From contig CAZSER010000003.1 in assembly GCA_964605975.1 (NCBI GenBank), positions 1-33,170 on the forward strand: 33,170 bases of DNA, read 5' to 3'. The position numbers were made by a program, and so were the translations under genes. The notes below the pieces were generated by a model, which saw only the letters and a program-made list of their open reading frames with translations, was not told the origin of the DNA and made no database searches. Positions 1-7,682 of the stretch are shown here, in pieces; position 1 is the stretch's first letter, and the number at the start of each line of letters is the position of its first letter. The stretch is from JBAYHA01 sp964605975 (lineage in GTDB: Bacteria > Patescibacteriota > Patescibacteriia > UBA11705 > JABHMO01).

Positions 1-17
1 TAATGAGTATTTGATTC

Positions 18-506
18 CTAGAAATAAACTTGCATCATTTTTGACAACAAATCCAAATATCTCTGCCGGTATTTAACTTCAATGTCTTGTAACCCATGCC
101 ATTTTTCTGGCATTGGTTTTAACGCTTTACCCAAAAATGTCCATTTTCTGACTAAAATTGTTTTTTCTCCCTTGTGAGTAATAAAAATTTCACCCTCAAC
201 GCCCAAATGGTCACCCAAATCAATTATTTTCTGTAAATCTTTATAATTTTTTTCTCCCAAGTCATCCAAACGAAAAGCAATCTGCATTCGTCCAGTAATA
301 TCTTGCAAATGAGCAAAAGTTAATTTCCCCATATCTCGATACATCATTATCCGCCCTGCTGTCTTTACCTTTTTACCCTCAGCAAAATTAAAACAACTTT
401 TTAATGACTGTTTTTTTGCATATCTCGCTGGATAAGGATTTATACCCATTGACACTATTTTTTGTAATTTTTGTTGTCTAATTTGGTCTTCATTTAGTTC
501 AGACAT
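18..506 (-). CDS. lysS: Lysyl-tRNA synthetase, N-terminal part (broken near window edge)
   Basis: This is the N-terminal anticodon-binding OB-fold region of class II lysyl-tRNA synthetase, which charges tRNA-Lys in the cytoplasm. Recognisable segments are the INPYPARY stretch near residue 25, GRIMMYRDMGKL near 52 and the KYRQRYLDLL linker near residues 145-154, where the family passes into its catalytic domain. The frame then ends after eight unrelated residues at a TAG (18-20), whereas LysS is normally about 500 residues. Inserting one base in the five-T run at 38-42 would continue the protein as SKNDASLFLGIKYSL up to the edge, which fits the family pattern (S)NDES...S.I after RYLDL. I therefore read this as a full gene running off the window with a frameshift, natural or from assembly. 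A promoter lies just upstream. Start: the ATG at 506, without an SD. Confidence 0.85.
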   Translation of the reverse strand: MSELNEDQIRQQKLQKIVSMGINPYPARYAKKQSLKSCFNFAEGKKVKTAGRIMMYRDMGKLTFAHLQDITGRMQIAFRLDDLGEKNYKDLQKIIDLGDHLGVEGEIFITHKGEKTILVRKWTFLGKALKPMPEKWHGLQDIEVKYRQRYLDLLSKMMQVYF

Positions 507-538
507 ATTGTGTTATTATTTATATACTTTATTGTTGA

Positions 539-567
539 ATTATACCCCAAAAAAAGATTTTTAGCAA
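539..567 (-). promoter_or_regulatory. Sigma-70-type promoter of lysS
   Basis: On the minus strand, TTGCTA (562-567) is followed after 17 bp by a perfect TATAAT (539-544). Transcription would start near 532, giving a leader of about 26 nt before the lysS ATG. It lies just downstream of the greA terminator. Confidence 0.6.
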
Positions 568-571
568 AAAT

Positions 572-603
572 AAAAAAAAGAGTGGTGGTAGCTACTCTTT
601 TTT
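572..603 (-). terminator. Intrinsic terminator after greA
   Basis: AGAGTGG (580-586) can pair with CTACTCT (593-599), 7 bp with one G.U pair and a 6-nt loop. A and T runs on the flanks extend the stem and supply a U-tract in the minus direction. The position, 9 bp past the greA stop and just before the lysS promoter, fits a greA terminator. The A/T symmetry means it could also work on the plus strand. Confidence 0.7.
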
Positions 604-611
604 AATAAATA

Positions 612-1076
612 TTAGGAAATACTCACTATTTTATATTCAATTTTACCCTTTGGAATTTCTACGAATACCTTTTCTCCTAATTTCTTACCCATAAAAGCCT
701 TTCCCAGTGGTGATTCATTGGAAATTTTACCCACCAACGGATCCGCTTCATTAAATCCGACCAAAATAAACTCTTTGTTTTTTCCCAAAGAATCCGCGAC
801 AATAATTTTTGATCCCATGCCAACAATCCCCGCTTCAATACTTCCAGAGTTAATAACGGCTTTTTTGAGAATTTCTTCTAATTCACTAATCCTTGTTTCA
901 ATAAGCCCCTGCTGATCTTTGGCATCATGGTATTCCGCATTTTCAGAAAGATCTCCCAACTCTTTTGCTTGGGCAATTTTATCAATAACTTCCGGTCTTT
1001 TAACGGATATTAATTCTTTTAGCTCTTGTTCCATTTTCTTTTTTCCATCTTCTGTTAAAATAATTTGTTCTGTCAT
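612..1076 (-). CDS. greA: Transcription elongation factor GreA
   Basis: GreA enters the RNA polymerase secondary channel and stimulates cleavage of backtracked RNA. The 154 residues are a normal full length. Residues 1-75 are the N-terminal coiled coil; its tip carries the family signature GDLSENAEYHDAKD at 41-54, which contains the acidic residues that activate cleavage. Residues 80-154 form the FKBP-like domain, with the typical SPLGKAFMGKKLGE stretch. The gene stands alone between its own consensus promoter and a terminator, so it is probably transcribed independently of the cell-wall genes upstream. Its leader contains a perfect 7-bp hairpin. The ATG start has no SD. Confidence 0.97.
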   Translation of the reverse strand: MTEQIILTEDGKKKMEQELKELISVKRPEVIDKIAQAKELGDLSENAEYHDAKDQQGLIETRISELEEILKKAVINSGSIEAGIVGMGSKIIVADSLGKNKEFILVGFNEADPLVGKISNESPLGKAFMGKKLGEKVFVEIPKGKIEYKIVSIS

Positions 1077-1092
1077 ATTTTAATAAATAAAT

Positions 1093-1111
1093 TCAGGTCA
1101 TCTCGACCTGA
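1093..1111 (-). promoter_or_regulatory. Hairpin in the greA leader
   Basis: TCAGGTC (1093-1099) and GACCTGA (1105-1111) form a perfect 7-bp stem with a 5-nt loop. The greA promoter lies upstream of it, so the hairpin should be in the greA mRNA leader, 17 nt before the start codon. No clear U-tract follows on the minus strand, so it is not an obvious terminator. Its core GTCATCTCGACC is identical to the end of the palindromic repeat at 21867, so it may be a repeat remnant. Confidence 0.5.
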
Positions 1112-1138
1112 GAAATTTTTTGTCTTTATTATTTTTAA

Positions 1139-1168
1139 ATTATATAACAAAAAGATTAACCTTGTCAA
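1139..1168 (-). promoter_or_regulatory. Consensus promoter of greA
   Basis: TTGACA (1163-1168), an 18-bp spacer and TATAAT (1139-1144) on the minus strand form a perfect two-box sigma-70 promoter. It lies in the 96-bp gap between the PBP2 stop and the greA start. Transcription should begin near 1131. Confidence 0.8.
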
Positions 1169-1172
1169 AAAA

Positions 1173-3200
1173 TTATTTTGATTTATAAACACGAAAATAC
1201 CAATTCAAAAACTCTGCCGTAAGTGGAGCCGAAACAGCACTACCTTCTCCCGCCTCCTCTACTAAAATGGTCACCACTACCTCCGGCTCCTCAAAAGGCG
1301 CAAAGGCCGTAAACCAAGCATGATTTTCTTTGTCTTTTCCCCACTGTGCCGTTCCAGTTTTTGCCCCAGAAGAAACTGGTAAAGAACCTAAAACTCTAGC
1401 ACTCCCCATAGTTACTGCTTGTCTCATCCCCTCTTTGACAATTTGCAAGTTTTTTTTATCCGCTAAATTATCAGCTTTTACTTGTGGCAAAATTTTTATC
1501 TCTTGCTTAAGGGCTCTTTCATAAACACGATCAACTAACTGTGGTTGTACCAATCTTCCACCATTAACAATTGCCGAGGTAAATACCGCCACCTGCAATG
1601 GAGTCACCAATAAATCTCCTTGCCCAATTGATAAATGATAGGTATCACCAATATACCAGGATTCTCCTTTAACATTTTTTTTCCATTCAGCACTTGGAAC
1701 AAAACCAAAAACCTCCCCTGGCAAATCAATTCCCGTTTTTGAATTTAATCCAAATTTTTGATAAAAGTTAGTTAATTTTTCTAAACCTAAGCCTGTAAAA
1801 CCTCCATAACCACCTCCAATAATATAAAAAAAGGTGTTTACTGACTCCGCAATTGCTTTTTTAACATTAGTAAAACCATGTCCCCCGCTTTTCCAGTCAG
1901 GGAAAAACCAACTTGAAATCCTAATTCCTCCCGAACTCATAAAACCGGTATTTTCATCAATGATACCATCTTCCAATGCACCCAAAGCAACAACAGGTTT
2001 AATAGTTGACCCCGATGGGAAATTCCCGCCAACAACACGATTAAATAATGGCTTCTCTGGCGATTTTAGCAACGCCACTATTGCTTCACTATTTTTATCG
2101 ACAGTAAATAAATTATTATCATACGCCGGCAAACTTATCAAAGACAAAATTTTTCCATTGTTGGGATTCATAACTATCGCTGAAACTCTTTTTTTTCCTG
2201 TTTTTTGTAAATAGTTTTTAATAATATTTTCTAATTTTGATTGGATCTCAACATCAATATTTAAATATAGATTATCACCTTTTATCATTTCCTCTTTACC
2301 TAACATTTTAACCGCATTACCAGAAGAATCAACTTCTATCTTTTCTCTTCCATATCTTCCTCTTAAATTTTTTTCATACCATAACTCAATTCCACTTTTT
2401 CCAATAGAATCATTGAACAAATAACCATCACCTTTTAACTCTTCATACTCACTTTTATCAACTTTTCCTTTATATCCCAAAAGATGAGATAAAGATAGCG
2501 CTTCCCCAAAAGAAAAACTATGTAAATACTCTCTTTCAGACAAAACATCGACAGTAACACCTGGGTAAATTATTGATTCAACACTTACCGCAATCGCCTG
2601 TTCATGGGTGATTTTATCCAACAATAAAACGGGTTCATAAAACTCTTTTTTATTTTTAGTCATATTTGAAATAACGACAAAAGAATTTTCTAACTCCTCA
2701 GAAAATTCTGGTAATGCCCTCCTTAACCAATCTTTTATCTCTAAAAAACGATTTTCCTCTTCAAAAACAATCGCCGGAACTAAATAAACAGCAAAAGTCG
2801 GAATGTTTTTTACCAAAGGACGACCTTTTAGGTCATAAATAATCCCTCGCGGAGAAGAAATGTTTACCAACCTTACTCTGTTTTTTTCTGCTAACGATAA
2901 ATAATATTTACCATTAAGTCCTTGTAAATAAAACGCCCTACCTGATAAAATTAATAAACCAAAAAAAATAGCCAATAAAAAAAATGCTATCGTCTTTTTC
3001 GAAACAATTGTTCCCAAATAATTTTGTTGCCTTCCTAGATCATCTAAACTGTAATTTATGAAACTATCTTCAACCCAAGCATTTTTCTTCCTATCAGAAA
3101 TTTTTTTTTCTTTAATCCCAAGTCCTCCCCCCAAAAACAGGAAATTACCAAATTCGTGATTAATCCTTTCTTTTTTTCTAAAAAAATTAATAATCTTCAT
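1173..3200 (-). CDS. mrdA: Penicillin-binding protein 2 (elongasome transpeptidase)
   Basis: A class B PBP that cross-links peptidoglycan during cell elongation, at the outer face of the membrane. Of 675 residues, the first 68 are cytoplasmic, unusually long and lysine-rich. Residues 70-86 are the membrane anchor. SPRGIIYDLKGRPL (116-129) opens the pedestal domain. The transpeptidase has all three catalytic motifs: SxxK at S398-K401, SVN at 453-455 and KTG at 614-616. Its start overlaps the mreD stop by 4 bp (ATGA), and the mreBCD-PBP2 order is the classic shape operon, which identifies it as PBP2 and not the septal PBP3. It is the last gene of the run from 10631. The symbol follows E. coli usage; pbpA would be equally valid. 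Confidence 0.94.
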   Translation of the reverse strand: MKIINFFRKKERINHEFGNFLFLGGGLGIKEKKISDRKKNAWVEDSFINYSLDDLGRQQNYLGTIVSKKTIAFFLLAIFFGLLILSGRAFYLQGLNGKYYLSLAEKNRVRLVNISSPRGIIYDLKGRPLVKNIPTFAVYLVPAIVFEEENRFLEIKDWLRRALPEFSEELENSFVVISNMTKNKKEFYEPVLLLDKITHEQAIAVSVESIIYPGVTVDVLSEREYLHSFSFGEALSLSHLLGYKGKVDKSEYEELKGDGYLFNDSIGKSGIELWYEKNLRGRYGREKIEVDSSGNAVKMLGKEEMIKGDNLYLNIDVEIQSKLENIIKNYLQKTGKKRVSAIVMNPNNGKILSLISLPAYDNNLFTVDKNSEAIVALLKSPEKPLFNRVVGGNFPSGSTIKPVVALGALEDGIIDENTGFMSSGGIRISSWFFPDWKSGGHGFTNVKKAIAESVNTFFYIIGGGYGGFTGLGLEKLTNFYQKFGLNSKTGIDLPGEVFGFVPSAEWKKNVKGESWYIGDTYHLSIGQGDLLVTPLQVAVFTSAIVNGGRLVQPQLVDRVYERALKQEIKILPQVKADNLADKKNLQIVKEGMRQAVTMGSARVLGSLPVSSGAKTGTAQWGKDKENHAWFTAFAPFEEPEVVVTILVEEAGEGSAVSAPLTAEFLNWYFRVYKSK

Positions 3201-3742
3201 ATTTTTAGATTATTTTTTTCTAAATAAACCCCCTTAAACTTAAGACTAAAAAAATTAAAAAACACAAAAAGTAATATTGTGAGTAATAAATTAACTACCA
3301 ACTTGTCCGACAGTTGTTGCCACCAAAAATACCAAACTCTTTCTATAATTTCCCAATCCCGAAAAAGAAAAAACTGCCAGAAAGAAACAACTACCGATTG
3401 AAATACTCCCAGAAAAATCGTTCCCAGAAAAATCATCCCCAAAAAAGCATACAAGGACTTATTCGTTAATAATTTTTGCGAAACAAAAAAAAGAATAAAA
3501 AAAACCATTAAATATGGCAACAAAACAAATCCTAATGGCATCGAAGAATATAACTCAAGAATTAAAGCAAATAAAGAAAGCAACAAAACAGCCTGATAAA
3601 AATGATATGTTATTCCAATAAAAAGAAGTAAGACCAGAGAAAAATCGGCCAATTCCAAAACCCCACCAAAAATCCATTTTATTACTAATTCGAAACAAAG
3701 AAGTAGCAAAACGACAACTAAATATTTAATTGTTTTTTTCAT
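3197..3742 (-). CDS. mreD: Rod shape-determining protein MreD
   Basis: A 181-residue, very hydrophobic protein with about five predicted membrane spans, beginning with KYLVVVLLLLCFELVI. The MreD sequence is poorly conserved, so the call rests on size, topology and position: it lies between mreC and PBP2 with 4-bp stop/start overlaps on both sides. In other rod-shaped bacteria MreD bridges cytoplasmic MreB and the membrane components of the elongation complex. The overlaps imply translational coupling. Confidence 0.85.
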   Translation of the reverse strand: MKKTIKYLVVVLLLLCFELVIKWIFGGVLELADFSLVLLLFIGITYHFYQAVLLLSLFALILELYSSMPLGFVLLPYLMVFFILFFVSQKLLTNKSLYAFLGMIFLGTIFLGVFQSVVVSFWQFFLFRDWEIIERVWYFWWQQLSDKLVVNLLLTILLFVFFNFFSLKFKGVYLEKNNLKI

Positions 3743-4557
3743 TTATTTTCGTCCTTTAAAACTAAAACTGAAACAATATTTATTTTACTAAAATCAATAG
3801 GAGAAATAACAGTTGCTTCAGAAAAAAGATCTTCATCATACTTCCTGATCTCTTTTATATTTCCGACTAAAATTCCATCCGGAATAGCCTGCTCTAAACC
3901 AGAAGTAACCACCAAATCACCCTCTTTAAAAAGTTCCGTGGTCGGGATCATTTTTATAATCAAACCCAACCCATATTGACCTTGTAAAACTCCCGCCGTC
4001 TTTTGGCCATTTTGTAATTTTACAGCCAAACGAGAAAAATCATCATTAATGAGTAAAACATGCGAACTGTTTTTATTAACTTTAATAATTTTTCCAATTA
4101 AAAAATTTTTATCTCCTAAAACAGGACTCCCCACTTGAAATCCTTTATCTTCCCCGCCCCAAATTATCAAACTATTTTGGCTCCCCTGATTAAATTTGCC
4201 AATAATTTTGGTTACAAAAGGGAAAAATCTTTCCTCTTTTTGCCAATTAAGTAAGTCTCTCAAGAACTGATTCTCTTCTTTTTCCGTTAAAAACTGATTT
4301 TTTTCTAACAACAAATCAGCCAAATCAGTTTTTAATCTTTTATTCTCTTGTAAAAGAGCCGCTCTGGATTGAAAATTAAGATATTTATTCCCAAGCCAGT
4401 TTGAACTATCATAAAAAAAACCAACCACTGGACTGGTAAATTTAAATACTAATGTTTCCAGCGGTCGTAAAATCTTTATATAATGCAAAAATAAGATAAT
4501 AAAAATAATAACACTCCCAACCAAGAAACTTTTTATAAATTTACCTCTAAAATTCAT
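3739..4557 (-). CDS. mreC: Rod shape-determining protein MreC
   Basis: MreC is a membrane-anchored scaffold of the elongation machinery that activates PBP2. I place the start at the ATG at 4557 (272 residues); a TTG at 4587 would add ten residues but is a poorer start. Near the N-terminus is one membrane span (KSFLVGSVIIFIILFLHYI), followed by a coiled coil rich in Leu, Lys and Glu (AALLQENKRLKTDL region). The rest is the beta-rich MreC domain, with typical stretches such as VLLINDDFSRLAVKLQ and LVVTSGLEQAIPDGILVGNI. It follows mreB by 30 bp and overlaps mreD by 4 bp. Confidence 0.94.
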   Translation of the reverse strand: MNFRGKFIKSFLVGSVIIFIILFLHYIKILRPLETLVFKFTSPVVGFFYDSSNWLGNKYLNFQSRAALLQENKRLKTDLADLLLEKNQFLTEKEENQFLRDLLNWQKEERFFPFVTKIIGKFNQGSQNSLIIWGGEDKGFQVGSPVLGDKNFLIGKIIKVNKNSSHVLLINDDFSRLAVKLQNGQKTAGVLQGQYGLGLIIKMIPTTELFKEGDLVVTSGLEQAIPDGILVGNIKEIRKYDEDLFSEATVISPIDFSKINIVSVLVLKDENK

Positions 4558-4587
4558 ATTTAAAAAATAAAATTTGGCATCTCTCAA

Positions 4588-5643
4588 CTAATTAACCATT
4601 TTTTCTTCATTAGCAGAAGGCAAAACTACTTGTTTTAAAAACTTCTCATCTTCCAAAAGGAGTCCTAATCCGCGAATTGTACAAGTTGTAGGATCATCAG
4701 CTACTCGAACTGGAATTTCCGTTTGCCTACTAATTGCCTTTTCTAACCCTTTTAGCTGAGCACCGCCACCACACAAAACAATTCCCCGCTCATAAATATC
4801 AGCAACTAACTCCGGAGGTGTCATTTCCAAAACGCCCTTAATTGCATCAATAATTATTTCAATGGTATTAGAAATTGCTTCTCTAACTTGATAGTCATTA
4901 ATAAATATCTCCTTTGGTAAACCTGACAAAAGATCTCTGCCCCTCATTTCCATATTTGCTGACTCTGCTAAATCATAAGCCGACCCTATTTTTTTCTTAA
5001 TCTCTTCTGCGACTCTCTCCCCAATAAGTAAGTTAAAATGGTCCCTTGCATACTGAACAATATTCTTATTCATCTCGTCTCCGGCAATTTTTAGTGATTT
5101 CCAAATAACTACGCCATTTAAAGAGATCACTGCGATTTCGGTTTTCCCACCACCTAAATTTATTAACATGCTTCCTGAAGGATCTTGCACCGGTAATCTA
5201 GCGCCAACTGCGGCCGCCATCATCTCCTCAACCAAAAAAACTCTTCCGGCTCCAGCACCAAGAGAGGCATCTTCAACGGCTTTTTTTTCTACTTCGGTGA
5301 CATCAAGAGGAATACCGATTGCCACCGTCGGACGAGAAGTAAAATTGAAGTTTTCTTGAAAAATCTTATCAAAAAAATATTTTAACATTTTTTCCGTCAC
5401 TTCAAAATCAGAAATAACCCCAGAAAACAACGGTTTTACAATCTGAATATATTCAGGATTTTTACCAATCATCTTTTTGGCATCTTCTCCTACCGCAATA
5501 ATTTGCTCCAATCTATTATTAATCGCCACAATAGAAGGTTCTCTAATAACAATTCCCTTGTCTTTTAAACAAATAATCGTGTTAGTAGTCCCTAAGTCAA
5601 TACCAATTTTTTTGGATAATTTATTAAAAAATTTTTTAAACAT
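4588..5643 (-). CDS. mreB: Actin-like rod shape-determining protein MreB
   Basis: The actin homologue that forms membrane-bound filaments and guides wall synthesis. Starting at the ATG at 5643 it has 351 residues, the normal length; a TTG at 5658 gives a five-residue extension. Residues 1-12 (MFKKFFNKLSKK) look like the amphipathic membrane-binding helix found in many MreB proteins. The actin-fold phosphate loops are present: GIDLGTTNT at 14-22 and LINLGGGKTEIAVI near the middle, followed by the late GIVLCGGGAQLKGL loop. It begins the mreB-mreC-mreD-PBP2 block and follows proS by 22 bp. Confidence 0.96.
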   Translation of the reverse strand: MFKKFFNKLSKKIGIDLGTTNTIICLKDKGIVIREPSIVAINNRLEQIIAVGEDAKKMIGKNPEYIQIVKPLFSGVISDFEVTEKMLKYFFDKIFQENFNFTSRPTVAIGIPLDVTEVEKKAVEDASLGAGAGRVFLVEEMMAAAVGARLPVQDPSGSMLINLGGGKTEIAVISLNGVVIWKSLKIAGDEMNKNIVQYARDHFNLLIGERVAEEIKKKIGSAYDLAESANMEMRGRDLLSGLPKEIFINDYQVREAISNTIEIIIDAIKGVLEMTPPELVADIYERGIVLCGGGAQLKGLEKAISRQTEIPVRVADDPTTCTIRGLGLLLEDEKFLKQVVLPSANEEKMVN

Positions 5644-5665
5644 ATCAAATAATTTCAATTAACCT

Positions 5666-6913
5666 TTAAATTTTCATTATTTCCTTTACTACATCTTCAA
5701 AACTTAACAAAAACAGTTCTTCACTATCTCTTTTCTTCATCTCTAATTTATCTTGTTTTAAAGTCTTACTACTTAAAATTACCCGATATGGGATTCCCAA
5801 TAAATCGCTATCATACAACTTACTACCTGCTGTTTCTTCTCGATCATCAAAAAGAACTTCTACCCCTAATTTTTTAAACTGCAAATATACTTTCTCCGCT
5901 TCTTGCCAAAGTTCTACCTCTTTTCCCAAAACCAATAAATGAACTTGAAAAGGCGCCACTTCTTTTGGCCAAATAATTCCTTTTTCATCATGAAAAAGTT
6001 CAACTATGGTACCCATAACTCGAGAAGGTCCAATTCCATAAGCAGCCATCTGAATAGGTTTTTCCTTACCATCAATGTCTAAGTATGACAAAGAAAAAGG
6101 TTCGGTAAATTTGGTTTTTTGTTTAAAGATATTTCCGACCTCGATTGCTTTTTCTTCTTTTAATTCTTTTTTACCGCAAACTGGACAACTATTTTGTTCT
6201 TCAATTATTTCCCTGTTTATAGCAACACGACAATCATCACAAACATAAATCAAATCCTCACCGGAATCACATAAAGTTTGGAATTCATGAGAATATTTAC
6301 TAAAAGTACCTCCCGAAGCATAAGTCAAATATGTTTTTTCTCCTATTCCACAACGATTATAAACATTAAAATACGCTTCCTTAACTTTATCATAATAAAT
6401 ATCTAAATCTTCTTCCGTAGCATGAAAAGAATACAGATCTTTCATATTAAACTCTCTTCCTCTCAAAATTCCTGATTTCGCCCGAGCTTCATTTCTGAAT
6501 TTATTTTGAATTTGATAAACCGAAATTGGTAAATCTCGATAAGAAAGAACGAATTTTTTTATTAATGGAGTGACAACTTCTTCATGAGTTGGATTTAAAT
6601 AATATTTGCTATCACCTTTGCCAATTGTTGAGAACAAAACATCACTCATAGACTCATCTCGACCTGTCGCACGATAATTCTCCTGCTGGGTCAATGTCGG
6701 CATTAAAATTTCAACACCACCAACAGCATTCATCTCTTCTCTAATTATATTTTGAATTTTATTTAAAACCAATAAACCAAGCGGTAAATAATTATATACT
6801 CCCGCCGTTTGTTTATCAATAAAACCGCCCCTAATTAATAATTTAGCATTTAAACTAACTTCATCTTTTGGTGATTCTTTTAATGTCTTGGTGAAAAGTC
6901 TAGACTGTCTCAT
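5666..6913 (-). CDS. proS: Prolyl-tRNA synthetase, short form lacking the editing insert
   Basis: Class II ProRS, which charges tRNA-Pro. The motif 2 region FRNEARAKSGILRGREF (139-155) and motif 3 GIGPSRVMG are clear, and the C-terminal part (VHLLVLGKEVELWQEA onward) is the anticodon-binding domain. At 415 residues it is about 150 shorter than the standard bacterial enzyme. The roughly 180-residue INS domain, which hydrolyses mischarged Ala-tRNA-Pro, is missing. At that place is a short insert with C225, C228, C243 and C246 in two CxxC pairs, which looks like a zinc ribbon. It lies 22 bp before mreB in the same run, an unusual neighbour for shape genes. ATG start at 6913, no SD. Confidence 0.95.
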   Translation of the reverse strand: MRQSRLFTKTLKESPKDEVSLNAKLLIRGGFIDKQTAGVYNYLPLGLLVLNKIQNIIREEMNAVGGVEILMPTLTQQENYRATGRDESMSDVLFSTIGKGDSKYYLNPTHEEVVTPLIKKFVLSYRDLPISVYQIQNKFRNEARAKSGILRGREFNMKDLYSFHATEEDLDIYYDKVKEAYFNVYNRCGIGEKTYLTYASGGTFSKYSHEFQTLCDSGEDLIYVCDDCRVAINREIIEEQNSCPVCGKKELKEEKAIEVGNIFKQKTKFTEPFSLSYLDIDGKEKPIQMAAYGIGPSRVMGTIVELFHDEKGIIWPKEVAPFQVHLLVLGKEVELWQEAEKVYLQFKKLGVEVLFDDREETAGSKLYDSDLLGIPYRVILSSKTLKQDKLEMKKRDSEELFLLSFEDVVKEIMKI

Positions 6914-6949
6914 ATAAAAAATTATTTAATTTATCAACAAATTACTGCT

Positions 6950-7342
6950 TCATTTTAATTCATTTTTCTTGTAAATACTTAGGACAAAAAGCTTAATAAA
7001 CAAAAAGAGTATTAATAATAAAAAAATGACTAAACCATTTAAAAGTCTTTGGCTTTGTAGCCATAAAGATAAAGTCAAAAAAATAGCCACTGTTACCCCG
7101 TTTTTGAGTGAATAATAAAAAACACGAGAAAATAAATCCGTTATTTTTTTAATTTTTATTAACCAAACAGTTGTAAGAAAAGAAGAAACAGTAGCTGAAA
7201 ATAAGAAAAAAGTTCCATAAAAAAGAAATAATGCCATCCATTTATATTCCAGTAAGTCAACAAAAAAACAGACACAAATCCATGACAGACCTGAGATTAA
7301 AATTGCTCCCAATAAAACTAGATAAAATTTTTTGATTGACAT
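6950..7342 (-). CDS. Small four-span membrane protein, function unknown
   Basis: A protein of 130 residues from the ATG at 7342; a TTG at 7357 would add five residues. It has about four hydrophobic spans (LVLLGAILISGLSWICVCFF, MALFLFYGTFFLFSA, VAIFLTLSLWL and LVIFLLLILFLFIKLFVL) joined by short basic loops, so it is an integral membrane protein. I recognise no conserved motif or family. It sits 17 bp after the DUF721 gene and 36 bp before proS, so it is probably co-transcribed with both. Its frame is open over its full length and its base composition matches its neighbours. Confidence 0.7.
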   Translation of the reverse strand: MSIKKFYLVLLGAILISGLSWICVCFFVDLLEYKWMALFLFYGTFFLFSATVSSFLTTVWLIKIKKITDLFSRVFYYSLKNGVTVAIFLTLSLWLQSQRLLNGLVIFLLLILFLFIKLFVLSIYKKNELK

Positions 7343-7359
7343 TGTTGTATATTTCAATT

Positions 7360-7680
7360 TTAGTATAAATTCTCACTTTTTTCAATTCCGCCCTGCACAA
7401 TCACTAATTTAACCATAAAATCATCCCCAAAATCTTCCTTTATTCTAGTTAAGATAACCTTTGTTTTAAATTTAACCTCCTGCGCTAAAATTGAATTAGC
7501 TACCCTAATTTTTAAATTACCGGAACGAAAAGAAACTGCTTTTATCTTTTCCTTAATCACCGCACCCCAAAACTCCACAAATAATTTATTAACAAACTCC
7601 ACCAACAAACCTGCTTCCGCCTGTTTTTTTACTTTGTGACGATGAAAAGTTGTCCCCAGTAAACTTTTTAAGGAATCCAT
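7360..7680 (-). CDS. DUF721 (DciA-like) protein
   Basis: A 106-residue protein of the DUF721 type. The family signature is visible: an N-terminal helical part with a W in the KLFVEFWGAVI stretch, then FRSGNLKIRVANSILAQEV, where a short basic strand is followed by the typical S-x-x-A-x-E helix, and a hydrophobic strand near the C-terminus. In other bacteria DUF721 proteins include DciA, the ancestral loader of the replicative helicase DnaB, so a role in replication is plausible but inferred. It starts 2 bp after the stop of the helicase-nuclease gene, indicating tight coupling. Confidence 0.72.
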   Translation of the reverse strand: MDSLKSLLGTTFHRHKVKKQAEAGLLVEFVNKLFVEFWGAVIKEKIKAVSFRSGNLKIRVANSILAQEVKFKTKVILTRIKEDFGDDFMVKLVIVQGGIEKSENLY

Positions 7681-7682
7681 AA

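Noticed and set aside
1834..2214. Plus-strand open frame of 126 codons inside the PBP2 gene
   Set aside because: It is antisense to the transpeptidase domain with intact catalytic motifs; no SD or promoter of its own.
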